A stretch of DNA of 64,000 bases from Enchytraeus crypticus (taxonomy: Eukaryota > Annelida > Clitellata > Enchytraeida > Enchytraeidae). The translations under genes were made by a program, and so were the position numbers. The stretch spans positions 326,523 to 390,522 of the forward strand of contig CAJHZI010000409.1 in assembly GCA_905160935.1 (NCBI GenBank), in the 5' to 3' direction. Position 1 is the first letter of the stretch. Every line of letters begins with the position of its first letter. Under the pieces are notes generated by a model. It was not told where the DNA came from, ran no database searches, and was given only the letters and a program-made list of their open reading frames with translations. This document shows positions 16,043 through 24,908 of the stretch, one piece after another.

Positions 16043-17428
16043 ATGGAGAAAGTAAAGGAGTCTTATCTGGAGCTTGAAAAATCTTTTAATTATGATGAAT
16101 CTGTAGAAAAGTTTCAATACAGAGTTTATGATCCATCTCAAGGAACTGCACTTAATGCAAATGGACAAGAAATTAGAATTCAAATTTTAAGTGAAGATAT
16201 CTGGTCATTACCTTGTAAGAGTTTTCTTTACATTGAAGGACAATTACAAGATTCTACAACTAACCAACCTTATGCTGCAAATAGTTTAGTAGCACTACAA
16301 AATAATGCTATGATGTATCTATTTAGCGAAGCAAGATATCATATAGGAGATCATGAAGTTGAGAGATTTCAATATCCAGGTCACACTACAACAATAGATG
16401 CATTATTGACTAAAAGTAATAGTTTCAATGGAATGGATCAATGTTGGAGCTTAGATTCTGGAAATGGAACACCTCAAACTTTGAGTGAAATTGTGAATTT
16501 AGTAGCAGGAGATATTCCAGGAAATACTGCTGCTAATATATTAACAGCTTTACAAACAACTGTTACTAGATTAACAGAAGGATTGATCAATCAAAATAAG
16601 GGATTTGAAGAAAGAAGAAATTATACATCTGGATCATTTGCATTCAAAATTCCTTTAGAATTTATATTTAATTTCTGTAAACAATATAGAAAGATTATTT
16701 ATGGATGTAAGCATTCAATTGTTTTTCCTAGACAAACTGATACTCAGGCAATAATACGAAATGGTGGAGTTGCTAATGCAGGTAGAGTAAACTTAACTAA
16801 GATACAATGGCATATTCCAGTAGTTACAGTAAGTTTAGAAGAAAGAGGAATTTTAAATGATTACATTAAGAAAAAAGAATCGTTTCCATTATGTTTTATG
16901 AACAAGAAATCTGAGAACACTATTGTTCCCCAAGCTACTGAATTTGCTTGGAGATTATCTATAGCTTCAGGTATCGAAAAACCTAGGTATATCGTTGTAG
17001 GCTTTCAATCTCCAGCAGCTAATCAAGCAGAAACTAATTATGCTATATTCAATGCTAATGTGCAAGTAATTAATGCTTATGTTGAATTGAATAGTGAAAG
17101 ATATCCAAGCAATGATTATATAACTAATTATGACAGTAATCAGTATGCTCAATTTTATAATTCTTTTAAAGAATTTAAGAAAAGTTATTCTGAAGATGAC
17201 GAAGAGAATGATTGTATATCGTATCAAGCTTTTAAGAAGTTGTTTAGGTTATACGTATTTGATGTATCGAAACAGTCTGAGAGACTTAAAAATACTGTTG
17301 TAGATATCAGAGTAACATTTAAGTTTAGTGCAAATGCTCCCGCAAATACTACAGCTTATGCAGTTGTATATCATGATAGAATTTGGTCGATAGAATCAGA
17401 TGGTAGTAAGCAATATATCAGATATTAG
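16043..17428 (+). CDS. Major capsid protein, double jelly roll (461 aa)
   Basis: N-terminal FQYRVYDPSQG, early strand sequence IWSLPCKSFLYIEGQL, the strongly conserved NNAMMYLFSEARYHIGDHEVE (residues about 89-109, given here as landmarks) and a second barrel ending in AYAVVYHDR mark the Polinton major capsid protein. It forms the pseudo-hexagonal trimers of the shell, as in adenovirus hexon-lineage viruses. The ORF is intact and of normal length. A short acidic insertion (SEDDEENDC) lies near residue 386. Start is in TTAATAAATG. Confidence 0.95.
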   Translation: MEKVKESYLELEKSFNYDESVEKFQYRVYDPSQGTALNANGQEIRIQILSEDIWSLPCKSFLYIEGQLQDSTTNQPYAANSLVALQNNAMMYLFSEARYHIGDHEVERFQYPGHTTTIDALLTKSNSFNGMDQCWSLDSGNGTPQTLSEIVNLVAGDIPGNTAANILTALQTTVTRLTEGLINQNKGFEERRNYTSGSFAFKIPLEFIFNFCKQYRKIIYGCKHSIVFPRQTDTQAIIRNGGVANAGRVNLTKIQWHIPVVTVSLEERGILNDYIKKKESFPLCFMNKKSENTIVPQATEFAWRLSIASGIEKPRYIVVGFQSPAANQAETNYAIFNANVQVINAYVELNSERYPSNDYITNYDSNQYAQFYNSFKEFKKSYSEDDEENDCISYQAFKKLFRLYVFDVSKQSERLKNTVVDIRVTFKFSANAPANTTAYAVVYHDRIWSIESDGSKQYIRY

Positions 17429-17445
17429 AATTTTTGGCTAAATAA

Positions 17446-17745
17446 ATGACATTAACTAAAAGCCAGATAGAAAAAATTGCTACTGCTATTGCTATTGCGA
17501 TAATTCAGGAATTACAAAAGAGTAATAAGTATAAAGTTGGTGGACTTTTACCGCTAACTCTAATTCCTATTATTGCTGCTGCCTTGGGAGGAGTAAGTAC
17601 AGTGGCAGGAACTGTTGCATCAAGAGTTCAACAAAGTCAAGCTGATAAAGAAACAGCGAGACATAATAGAGCGCTTGAGGATCAATTAAAGAAGACTGGA
17701 ACAGGTATACCAAAAAAGAAACAGGGAAAAGGATTAAGATTATAA
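17446..17745 (+). CDS. Small hydrophobic virion-type protein (99 aa)
   Basis: A hydrophobic GGLLPLTLIPIIAAALGG (about residues 32-49) and Ala/Gly-rich helix are followed by a polar SQADKETARHNRALEDQ segment and a basic, Gly-rich end. This layout recurs in Polintons between MCP and protease and is thought to be a membrane-active or minor capsid protein. A Gly-Gly and Gly-x-Gly could be protease cleavage sites. Start in AATAAATG. Confidence 0.75.
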   Translation: MTLTKSQIEKIATAIAIAIIQELQKSNKYKVGGLLPLTLIPIIAAALGGVSTVAGTVASRVQQSQADKETARHNRALEDQLKKTGTGIPKKKQGKGLRL

Positions 17746-17752
17746 CCAATAA

Positions 17753-18154
17753 ATGGATAGTATTCCTGATAGGGCTCTTAGTAATATTGAAATTGAAAAT
17801 TATTCAAAAATGTTAAAAATAAAAAGATTTAGGGGTTGTTATATGAGAGATGAATTGAAGAAATTGAAACGATATCAAATTGAATGTGGAATATTAAATT
17901 TAAATTTATCTAGTGAAAGTGGCAGCCATTGGACTTGTTGGTATAAAATTAATAATGAAAAATATTATTTTAACAGTTTTGGTTTGCCCCCACCAAAAGA
18001 AGTAATTGAATATTTAGGATCACCTATTTTATACTCTACATTTCAATTGCAAGGATTGATGGATCAGAATTGCGGAAAATGGTGTTTGATTGTACTGAAA
18101 CGTTTAAGTGAAGGGTCTGATTATAAAGATTTAATTTTATCTTTAGTTAAATAG
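17753..18154 (+). CDS. Adenain-like cysteine protease (133 aa)
   Basis: Catalytic residues in the order of the adenovirus maturation protease: His in SGSHWTCWY (about residue 60), Asn/Asp position in YYFNSFGLPPP (about 75) and Cys in NCGKWCL (about 107-112). It would process capsid and core precursors during assembly. The ORF is intact and short as usual in Polintons. Starts eight bases after the previous stop in CCAATAAATG and is followed at once by the membrane protein gene. Confidence 0.93.
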   Translation: MDSIPDRALSNIEIENYSKMLKIKRFRGCYMRDELKKLKRYQIECGILNLNLSSESGSHWTCWYKINNEKYYFNSFGLPPPKEVIEYLGSPILYSTFQLQGLMDQNCGKWCLIVLKRLSEGSDYKDLILSLVK

Positions 18155-18155
18155 A

Positions 18156-18542
18156 ATGACGAATAACGTAAAACAATTTTTGAGTGATAAGCTAGAAGAT
18201 TGTGAAGCTAAAATCAAACATTTAAAAAGAAAGAGAAAAGTAGTTCAAGTAGTTTATGGTATAACAATAATCACATCAATAACTGTTTCAACAGTAACAA
18301 CTACAATATCTGGAGTATTTGCATTGCCATTACTTCCTACAGTAATCATTACTACATTATCAGCTGTTGGAGCCTTATCAACAGCTATATCAACTAAATT
18401 TAATCTCAAAAGTAGGAAAGCAGAACTAAATAATATGATATCTAGGTTAGATAGATTGAAACAACAAATGAATTATGTGATTAAGTGTAATGGAGATTTA
18501 ACAGAAAAAGAATCAAATGATATTATAAAAGAATTTTTATAG
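18156..18542 (+). CDS. Two-helix membrane protein with coiled-coil ends (128 aa)
   Basis: A basic coiled-coil-like N-terminus (residues 1-30), two hydrophobic helices around residues 32-58 and 62-82, and a charged helical C-terminus with MNYVIKCNGDLTEKE. Small proteins of this plan follow the protease in many Polintons. The ATG follows the protease stop after one base (TAG-A-ATG) and lacks the TAAATG context, which suggests translation coupled to, or a transcript shared with, the protease. Confidence 0.7.
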   Translation: MTNNVKQFLSDKLEDCEAKIKHLKRKRKVVQVVYGITIITSITVSTVTTTISGVFALPLLPTVIITTLSAVGALSTAISTKFNLKSRKAELNNMISRLDRLKQQMNYVIKCNGDLTEKESNDIIKEFL

Positions 18543-18548
18543 TAATAA

Positions 18549-18788
18549 ATGAACACTGTAGATCTATTTGGTAGACAATCTAAAAAGCTAGAATCTAATT
18601 TAAAACTGTTGTCATATGGAGGACTAAGTTCTATAAACGATTCACTATCGGTAAAGATAGATCCTAATATCAATAATATGCTAAGCCTATCTGCTAATGG
18701 TTTAATGGCTAATGGTCTTAAATTAACTGAGGGAGGTGAATTAAATATGAAAAGTAATAAGCTGATAAATGTTAAAAACCCTAGATAG
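18549..18788 (+). CDS. Fibre-like protein, N-terminal part (79 aa, before a frameshift)
   Basis: Start in GTAATAAATG, seven bases after the previous stop. The sequence turns into shaft-like repeats: LTEGGELNMKSNKLINVKNP (residues about 58-77), the unit known from adenovirus-like and phage trimeric fibres, normally followed by DSQDAATK-like sequence. Here that continuation is in the +1 frame, so the gene is broken or shifted at about 18781. Confidence 0.65.
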   Translation: MNTVDLFGRQSKKLESNLKLLSYGGLSSINDSLSVKIDPNINNMLSLSANGLMANGLKLTEGGELNMKSNKLINVKNPR

Positions 18789-19419
18789 TCAAGACTGTGC
18801 TACGAAGGATTATGTAGATGCACAGGTTGGATTGAAGTTGAACAAAACGGGTGATGGAAAACTTGATATGAATTTTAATACTATATCAAATATTCAATTT
18901 CCTGATAATAGCCTTGATGTAATTAATAAACTTTATTTAAAAGTTACAAGGAAACCTCACGAGATAAGTTTAGAAAATTTGGTGAAAATTGCAAATGTTG
19001 TATCTGTCATAATAGGTAGGAATCCAAATCTTCAGAAATACACCGCATATTTTAACAGAATGTATACATTAGTTGTCAGCCTATCCACTGTTCTTAATGA
19101 AGTTTATGATGGAAAGGACGTTGTTAATGAATTTGAATATTTTACACATATAAAAGACTTACAAGTTGTTATTATTAGAGTCATTGAAGAACTATTTGAC
19201 GATGAGTTTATTGATTTAAAGAGAAATCTTGTGAAAGAAAATCTAGTTTTTACACCAGAGAAAGGAACTGTTCGTAGGAGGTACAGGAAATTTGTAAACA
19301 GTATAAGTCCTAAGATAAAGAATACCAATATGAAAGAATTATTGATTCAAAAGAATTTATTGCTTATTGATTTAGGATTTATATATTTGAGTGAAGAATT
19401 ATTAGCAGAGCTTGTATAA
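18769..19419 (+). pseudogene. Fibre-like protein, C-terminal part in the +1 frame
   Basis: Opens with LDSQDCATKDYVDAQVGLKL, the direct continuation of the upstream shaft repeat, then a second repeat (GKLDMNFNTISNIQFPDNSL). From about residue 65 on there is a helical C-terminal domain of about 150 residues with no match I recognise, perhaps the receptor-binding head or a fused domain. One extra base near 18781 separates it from its N-terminus. No independent start signal is seen. Confidence 0.6.
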
Positions 19420-19433
19420 GAGTATCAACATGA

Positions 19434-19853
19434 GTCTCACCGGTGAGACCACTGATTATATCACTCGGTATGAAATATACAGTGGGTTATAGGTCTCACC
19501 AGTGAGACAAAATGTGTAGGTTTCCATCAGATGATGAAAAGGGCGTTAAACCCTGATGGCAGAACCAATACAAAAATTTAGTATCTGCATTAGTCGCCTC
19601 TTATGAGTCCATGCAGTTCTCGGATTGATATGTAGTCTCACCTGTGAGCCCATATTTGATGCAAGCTTGCTGATTGTTAATGTAAAATATGCGAGTCTCA
19701 CCGGTGAGACCACTGGTTTTAATACACAGATTATATCAATGTAAAATATCTCACTGGTGAGATATCAGCATATGAGTATAGTATAGTCTCACCGGTGAGA
19801 CCACTGGGATTGAAAAAACTGATTATCGATGTAAATTATCTCACTTGTGAGAT
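19434..19853. repeat. Array of seven 16-bp palindromes (GTCTCACCGGTGAGAC family)
   Basis: Copies at 19434-19449, 19493-19508, 19635-19650, 19695-19710, 19748-19763, 19786-19801 and 19838-19853. Three are perfect GTCTCACCGGTGAGAC; the fifth and seventh are the variant ATCTCACTGGTGAGAT or near it. Neighbouring copies are often 52-60 bases apart, and 19695-19785 and 19786-19875 are a duplicated unit. Dyad symmetry suggests binding sites of a dimeric protein or hairpins in RNA. Confidence 0.9.
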
Positions 19854-19859
19854 TTTTAA

Positions 19860-20172
19860 GTGCGGATGTTAGTTTCCCTTTACACTACTTCCAATATCAA
19901 ATGTAGTGCATTGGTAATCACACAGGATGCCACGTGAAGGCCTCCGCATATCATCCTGTTGGCTGAGCCTATTTAGTGGCGGCTCATGCTCGCCACGTTA
20001 CAGCGCTTGGACATCAACAAGCTTTTGTAAAGATACCAACGCCACTCAGTATCTCACCTGTATCCTGGTCCTGATAGCACTGCCTGTTTGATTGTTTGTT
20101 TGTTGTTGTTGTTGTTTTTTTTTTTTTTATTTTTTTTATTTTTTTTATTTTTATTTTTTTATTTATTTTTAT
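19860..20172. other. Non-coding Polinton segment with two hairpins and a T-rich tract
   Basis: More GC-rich than the rest of the element. CAGGATG (19923-19929) pairs with CATCCTG (19952-19958), and GTGGCG (19976-19981) with CGCCAC (19991-19996). A long T-rich tract follows from about 20110 to 20172. No ORF. It may be a structured RNA or part of a replication or regulatory region together with the palindrome array. Confidence 0.5.
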
Positions 20173-20213
20173 ACTAATATCTCATAATCGAATATATCTC
20201 ATACTTCTATTTT

Positions 20214-21101
20214 CTAATTCTCTTCATTAACCTGTATATTATTTATTTCAGGTGGTGATCCAGTATGATTTTCATCTTCTTCTTCTTCTTCTATATAGTC
20301 ATCTTCCATGTATTGATCATCATCTTCGAATTCTTTTTCATTAGCCCCCATATCCTTCATTTCTTGAGTTAACCCTGTATGAGGGTCTTCTGAATTGGGA
20401 TCTATATTTTGATTGTCTGATTCAACCTCTAAAGTTTCATTATTAGAGCCACTATTAGACTCATTATTAGACTCATTTTTAGGTACATTAGATGTCCAGA
20501 ATCTCATATTATTTATCATTAATCCCTTCAAAGCTTTCAAATTTTCCACAATAATCTTTATACTTAAAGTAGCATATCTCAAATTTGTATACGTTTCACA
20601 CGCTTTATAAAAATTAATCAATTTGCAAGCATAAGAATAGCACTTGCAAATAGGTAAATTTCTATCCTTTAACTCACTCTCAAACTCTTCCTTAGATTTA
20701 CAGTGCCCCTTTAGCTTTTTTAATGTCAATCCACAATAATAATAAATAAGTCTACCTTTATTTTTTTCTTTGCTGTTTAACATTTCAAGTGATTTTAAGC
20801 ATTTTCTTTTTGAACTCGTCTTTACATCAGATACTTTAAAGTCTTTATATTCATCGTGTAATACAACGCTCTTTTTCAGTTTTTGATAAATTTTCTTGAT
20901 TTTCTCTATGTCCTCTTTACTGTCTTTCTTTTTAGATTTAGATATTTCATATATAGACTTATTATCATCTTTAAAATCGTTCACTAGGTCTTCTGCAATT
21001 AGTTTATCCTCATCGTTAGATATTAAAGCTTTTAAACTACAAATTAACTCCTCAAAACTTTCCACGTGTTTTTTCAGCTTAGCCTCTTTACTAAACGCCA
21101 T
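20214..21101 (-). CDS. Acidic-tailed protein, possible DNA-binding regulator (295 aa)
   Basis: Lys-rich helical N-terminal half, then a region about residues 115-185 (LIYYYCGLTLKKLKGHCKSK ... CYSYACKLINFYKACETY) with the look of a helix-turn-helix segment like those in DUF3102/ParB-type proteins; weak evidence. The C-terminal 90 residues are disordered, Asn/Ser-rich and then strongly acidic (EEEEEDE). Similar ORFs occur near Polinton ends. It starts 390 bases from the right repeat in GCTAGATG, without TAAATG, which fits a differently regulated, perhaps early, gene. It faces the palindrome array. Confidence 0.65.
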   Translation of the reverse strand: MAFSKEAKLKKHVESFEELICSLKALISNDEDKLIAEDLVNDFKDDNKSIYEISKSKKKDSKEDIEKIKKIYQKLKKSVVLHDEYKDFKVSDVKTSSKRKCLKSLEMLNSKEKNKGRLIYYYCGLTLKKLKGHCKSKEEFESELKDRNLPICKCYSYACKLINFYKACETYTNLRYATLSIKIIVENLKALKGLMINNMRFWTSNVPKNESNNESNSGSNNETLEVESDNQNIDPNSEDPHTGLTQEMKDMGANEKEFEDDDQYMEDDYIEEEEEDENHTGSPPEINNIQVNEEN

Positions 21102-21490
21102 CTAGCCACCCCAATCCGTAACACTTGGCTAAAAGTCAAGTATTACCTTTTACTCTGCAACGTACCCTATATACTATATATATATCCAAATCCTATGAAT
21201 AGTACTCAAAACCTAATTAATTCGATTTTATGAAGGAAATAACGATTTTGACTGTAAACAATGACCACGTTGGCTGTTATGCCTTTCTAGAATGTTCGAG
21301 AAGTTTGCCACATCGCACTACAAATTTCATAAAATTTACATCGATAATCAGTTGAAAAAGTTATATTTTTCAGTAAAAAGGTCTAGGATTTGCAGATCTG
21401 CATTATCTATTTTTAGATGTGTTAACAAAATGTAAACAAACGTAATAGACTAAATTTAGCATACGATCCCAAACAATATAAATCATAAAT
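21102..21490. other. Intergenic DNA between the 295-aa gene and the right terminal repeat
   Basis: AT-rich, no ORF; probably holds the promoter of the reverse 295-aa gene. A TATATATATA stretch at about 21171-21183 lies 70-80 bases upstream of its ATG. Confidence 0.4.
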
Positions 21491-21946
21491 AATTCTGTAA
21501 TACACTCTTGCTATATGTATTAATACCAATTCCCGAGATATTTTCAATATATACATACTTTTGTGAACTAAATTCACCGATTATGCGTGGAATGTGGGCT
21601 ATAAATGTGAATAATACTCGTTATATTTTAATCTAGGAACGAAATACTGACTGTAGTAGATATTTGGTACTAGAGACTATACTTATCGATGAGTAATATG
21701 TTAATTATAGCTTAATTATAAATATTACACGTTATATTTTAGCATTGAGTCAGTAGATATATGGTACCTTCAGTGCAAAAGTCTATTTTTTCACATTTTA
21801 CTAGGTGCAAGTCTCATTTTCGTGTATTTTAGGAGCTGAGCGAGCTAGAGAAGCGAGCGAAGCGAGTAAAATCAGGAAAATTAGGCTTGTGCCAGTAAAA
21901 TATAGTGAAAAATAGGCTTGTGTACTGAAGGTACCATATATCTACT
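21491..21946 (-). repeat. Right terminal inverted repeat of the Polinton (456 bp)
   Basis: Reverse complement of 5460-5915 with four mismatches, all near the inner edge. The outer 195 bases (21752-21946) form the same imperfect palindrome as on the left. Confidence 0.95.
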
Positions 21947-21952
21947 TATGTC
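21947..21952. repeat. Right 6-bp target-site duplication of the Polinton
   Basis: tatgtc, identical to 5454-5459, directly after the last base of the right terminal repeat. Confidence 0.95.
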
Positions 21953-22111
21953 AAACACAAACGTGTGATGCCAGATGCGATTGATGACGAAGTCATTCTT
22001 CATGAATTGGAAGACAACTCCATAATTATATTTATTCAAGTTATCAGGAAACTTACAAGTTGCACACGTCACCAATAAGAAAAATAAGACGAAAATTCGT
22101 CCGAAGTACAT
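21947..22111 (-). pseudogene. env: Envelope gene, signal peptide and N-terminus, right of the Polinton
   Basis: ATG at 22111 opens a typical signal peptide (MYFGRIFVLFFLLVTCATC) and about 30 further residues, then meets the Polinton. The phase at the target duplication is the same as that of the envelope remainder at 5453, so the two are one gene split by the insertion. The pol stop lies 90 bases upstream, and an acceptor-like TTTATTCCAG ends 38 bases before the ATG, consistent with expression from a spliced message. Confidence 0.75.
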
Positions 22112-22199
22112 GTCTTTCTTTTTTACTTCTATGTCCTTTCTTGTTATATCTGGAATAAATAAACACACGAAATATTAAAATATACAAGCTACCACAATT

Positions 22200-24908
22200 T
22201 TAATTCTTCCCACGACCTCTCCTAAACTCACGCAAAGTTTTCCCTGATTTCCCATGGGTTCGTTCCCATTGAGTCAGCATGTCCTGCGTAATATAGTCAA
22301 CTGCATCCCAACACGAGTGTATTTTCCCATCTTCATCTTTCCACTGAATCCTGAACCTCCTTCTGTCACCAAACACTTTCTGCTCCACGATTCGATACAC
22401 GATTTCCGGTTTCCGTTCACGTACCTCCTCTTGCTTTCCTAACTCTTCACCATCCTTGCCATGTTCCAAATTCATTTCCTCGCTACTTTTCTTTAATTGT
22501 TTCTTTTCTGCCACCGATTTTCCTAAATCACGATCCACTATAGGCTTCAAACGATCCACATGGACAATTGATTGAAGCTCCTTATTTGTGACAATATTCC
22601 TCAACTTAACATTGTGGTCATTGAGTACTTCCACAATTTCAAACTCATCTGCGTAGTATTCGGGCTGTAGTTTCCTGGAAATTCTCACAATTCCAGTAGG
22701 GTCTTTTAAATACACCCTACTCCCCACCTGGTATTCATGTGTTTTCCGAATCCGACAATCATAGGTGTTTTTCATCTTTTCTTGCACTTCCTCTAATTTC
22801 AGTCTATGCGTCTCATGTAACAACTTAATCTTTTCCTCCAAGTCTCTGGCGTATGCCCCCTGACTTTCCGCCGTGTTTTCCAACATCTGTGGTGACGACT
22901 TGGACTCCAGCTTCCTTTCCACTGGCAAACGCATTTGATGTCCATGCATTAATTCAAACGGACTTCGTTTCGTTACTGTCGAGACAGCACTGCGTAGACC
23001 CCACACAATTTCTTGTATTTTAGTGTTCCATTTTGATACATCACCTCCACTCAGTAAAGCCCGTAAATTGTCTCCCACTACGCGAAATACCCGTTCACAC
23101 TTCCCATTCGACTGCGAATGATAAGGCGCAATGTTGACACGCTTTATTCCAAGTCTCTCGGCCATGCTTTGCATGACTTTTGATACCAAATTCGCGCCGT
23201 TGTCTGATATTATGACTTTTGGTACTCCTATTTCCGTGAATACCTTGAAAAGTTTCCTCGCAATCGTTTCACTTAGACAATCTTTCAATGCGAATAGCCA
23301 TACATATGACGTCAATCTATCAATTACTGATAGTACAGCTATGTGTCCGCTAGATGACATCGTGTATGGTCCACATAAATCGACTTGTATTACTTCCCCT
23401 GGTTGGCTAGGTATTTCTAGTGGCTTTAACTTAGCTTTTGGAGTCAAGATACCTCTTTTTGCAATTGAGCATGCCTTACATGAGAGAACATAGTTTCTGA
23501 TATCCGACAGCATATTCTCCCACTTGTATCGTGCTTTCAAAATTAGTTCCTGCAATCTTTCAATCCCACAATGCGAAAAATGGTGAAATCCCTGCATAAT
23601 TTCATCTCGCAAAACAAGAGGTACTACCCTGTATTCCAGCTCTGGCGAATTTCCTCGAGAATCCACCTTTGGCGACAAGGAACAAAGTACTCCTTCTTCA
23701 TCCAGAAAATGCCAGCCTGCCTGATTACGAATCTTTTTCTTATTACTTTCTGACACCCCTTCCAAACTGCCATCTTCAAGAAATTTCAACAATGGTCCAA
23801 TGTCGGGACATTGTCGTTGTAACTGACTAAAATCCTTATTTCCGTTGCAAATTTCTACGCCGACGCAATCGTCATCATCTTGGCCCTGTTTTTTCCCTTC
23901 AATTTGTGTACTTTTATCAGCAATTATCGCATTAATGTACTCGTTTGTTGTTGTTAACTGCTCTGCCTCGTTTGCTACATCAGCTTGTCCCTGCGCGTAG
24001 TTGTAACATATCCAAATTTCAGGTCTTTCCTCTGAATCCTCATCCTCCTCATTCCGGTCTCTTAAAAATTTCCAATATTCTTCCAATTCATACCATTCTT
24101 CTTTGATTTCATGATGTCCTCCATCTTCCTTCCCATTCTCATTCACCAATTGTTCTTTCAAATGCGCAAAGTTCAAATCATCATAAAGTAGATCTTCCTC
24201 TCCGGGAATCGGGTCTGTTGGTGGATACTCTCGTCGAGAAAGAGCGTCTGGTACCACATTGAGTTTTCCCGGGATATGAGTCCACACAGCCTTTGACAAT
24301 ATGGGAGACATGGCGACGCTCCATCTCGCAATCCTTGGGCTCGTACTGAATCTTATTCTTTCCAAATACTTTACTGATAAATTATCTGAACGAATTTCCA
24401 ATTTGTCATTTCCTAGTAGTAGGTGTTTCCATTTCAAAATTGCAAGCATTAATGCGCTAGCCTCCCTGTCACAAATTGGCCATGACAATTCGTGTGACCT
24501 TAGACTTCTTCCAAAACATGCGACTAACACTTCCTTAGTCCTATCCCTGCTTGCTTGTAGAAGGCATCCAGCAATCGCGGTGTCGCTCGGGTCAGTCTGG
24601 ATGATGTACCGACCTGCCCCCGGTGCTTGATCTGGAAAATGCAGCACTGGCATGTCCCTCAGTCCATTTCTGATTGACAAAAAAGACTCCTCACATTCTG
24701 GTGTCCAAATAAACTTCTGATCCTTTTTTAGCAATTTGAGTAATGGTGTCATTTTGATTGACAAATTCTTATGGTAGTTTCGGTAAAACTGGACCATTCC
24801 TAAAAATGATTTGACATTCTTCTTTGTCTTGGGCCTAGGAAATTCCAAGATGGCGCTTAATTTTTCGGGATCAGCCGATATCCCGACTTGAAAAAATGTG
24901 TCCCACAT
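22200..24908 (-). pseudogene. pol: Retroelement pol: RT end, RNase H, integrase and chromodomain-like C-terminus (902 codons)
   Basis: Begins within the RT palm/thumb (VKSFLGMVQFYRNYHKNLS, residues about 33-51). RNase H follows with DPSDTAIAG-type first Asp, REASALMLAI and a DALSRREY end. The integrase has an HHCC zinc finger (HHFSHCGIERL ... CKAC), a DDE core (QVDLCGP, ISDNGAN, KCERVFR) and a GPY/F-like module (GSRVYLKDPTG). The last 60 residues (YRIVEQKVFGDRRRFRIQWK ... CWDAVDYI) resemble a chromodomain, which can direct integration to chromatin marks. This part is open throughout; the break with the upstream RT is one base near 24890. Confidence 0.9.

Larger units (their letters stand above)
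5999..18551. promoter_or_regulatory. Recurrent TAAATG / AATAAATG context at Polinton start codons
   Basis: The ATG of PolB (6003), ATPase (10611), 97-aa (11550), PLA2 (11859), DUF8207 (13193), penton (14420), 100-aa (15725), MCP (16043), 99-aa (17446), protease (17753) and fibre (18549) is preceded by TAA. So are the reverse lectin (10541) and Cys-rich (15657) genes. Eight read AATAAATG. The membrane protein (18156) and the 295-aa protein (21101) lack it. This could be a start-codon-overlapping promoter like the poxvirus late TAAATG, or AATAAA poly(A) signals of the upstream gene. Confidence 0.6.
5460..21946 (+). mobile_element. Polinton/Maverick (adintovirus-like) element, 16,487 bp
   Basis: Bounded by 456-bp inverted terminal repeats with AG...CT ends and a 6-bp duplication. 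It encodes protein-primed PolB, rve integrase, FtsK/HerA-type packaging ATPase, adenain-like protease, major capsid and penton proteins, the full set expected of a virion-forming Polinton. It also has small membrane, PLA2-like, lectin-like and fibre-like proteins. Genes are tightly packed with most on the plus strand. The near-identical terminal repeats and mostly intact ORFs suggest a fairly recent insertion, although DUF8207 and fibre are each broken once. Confidence 0.97.
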
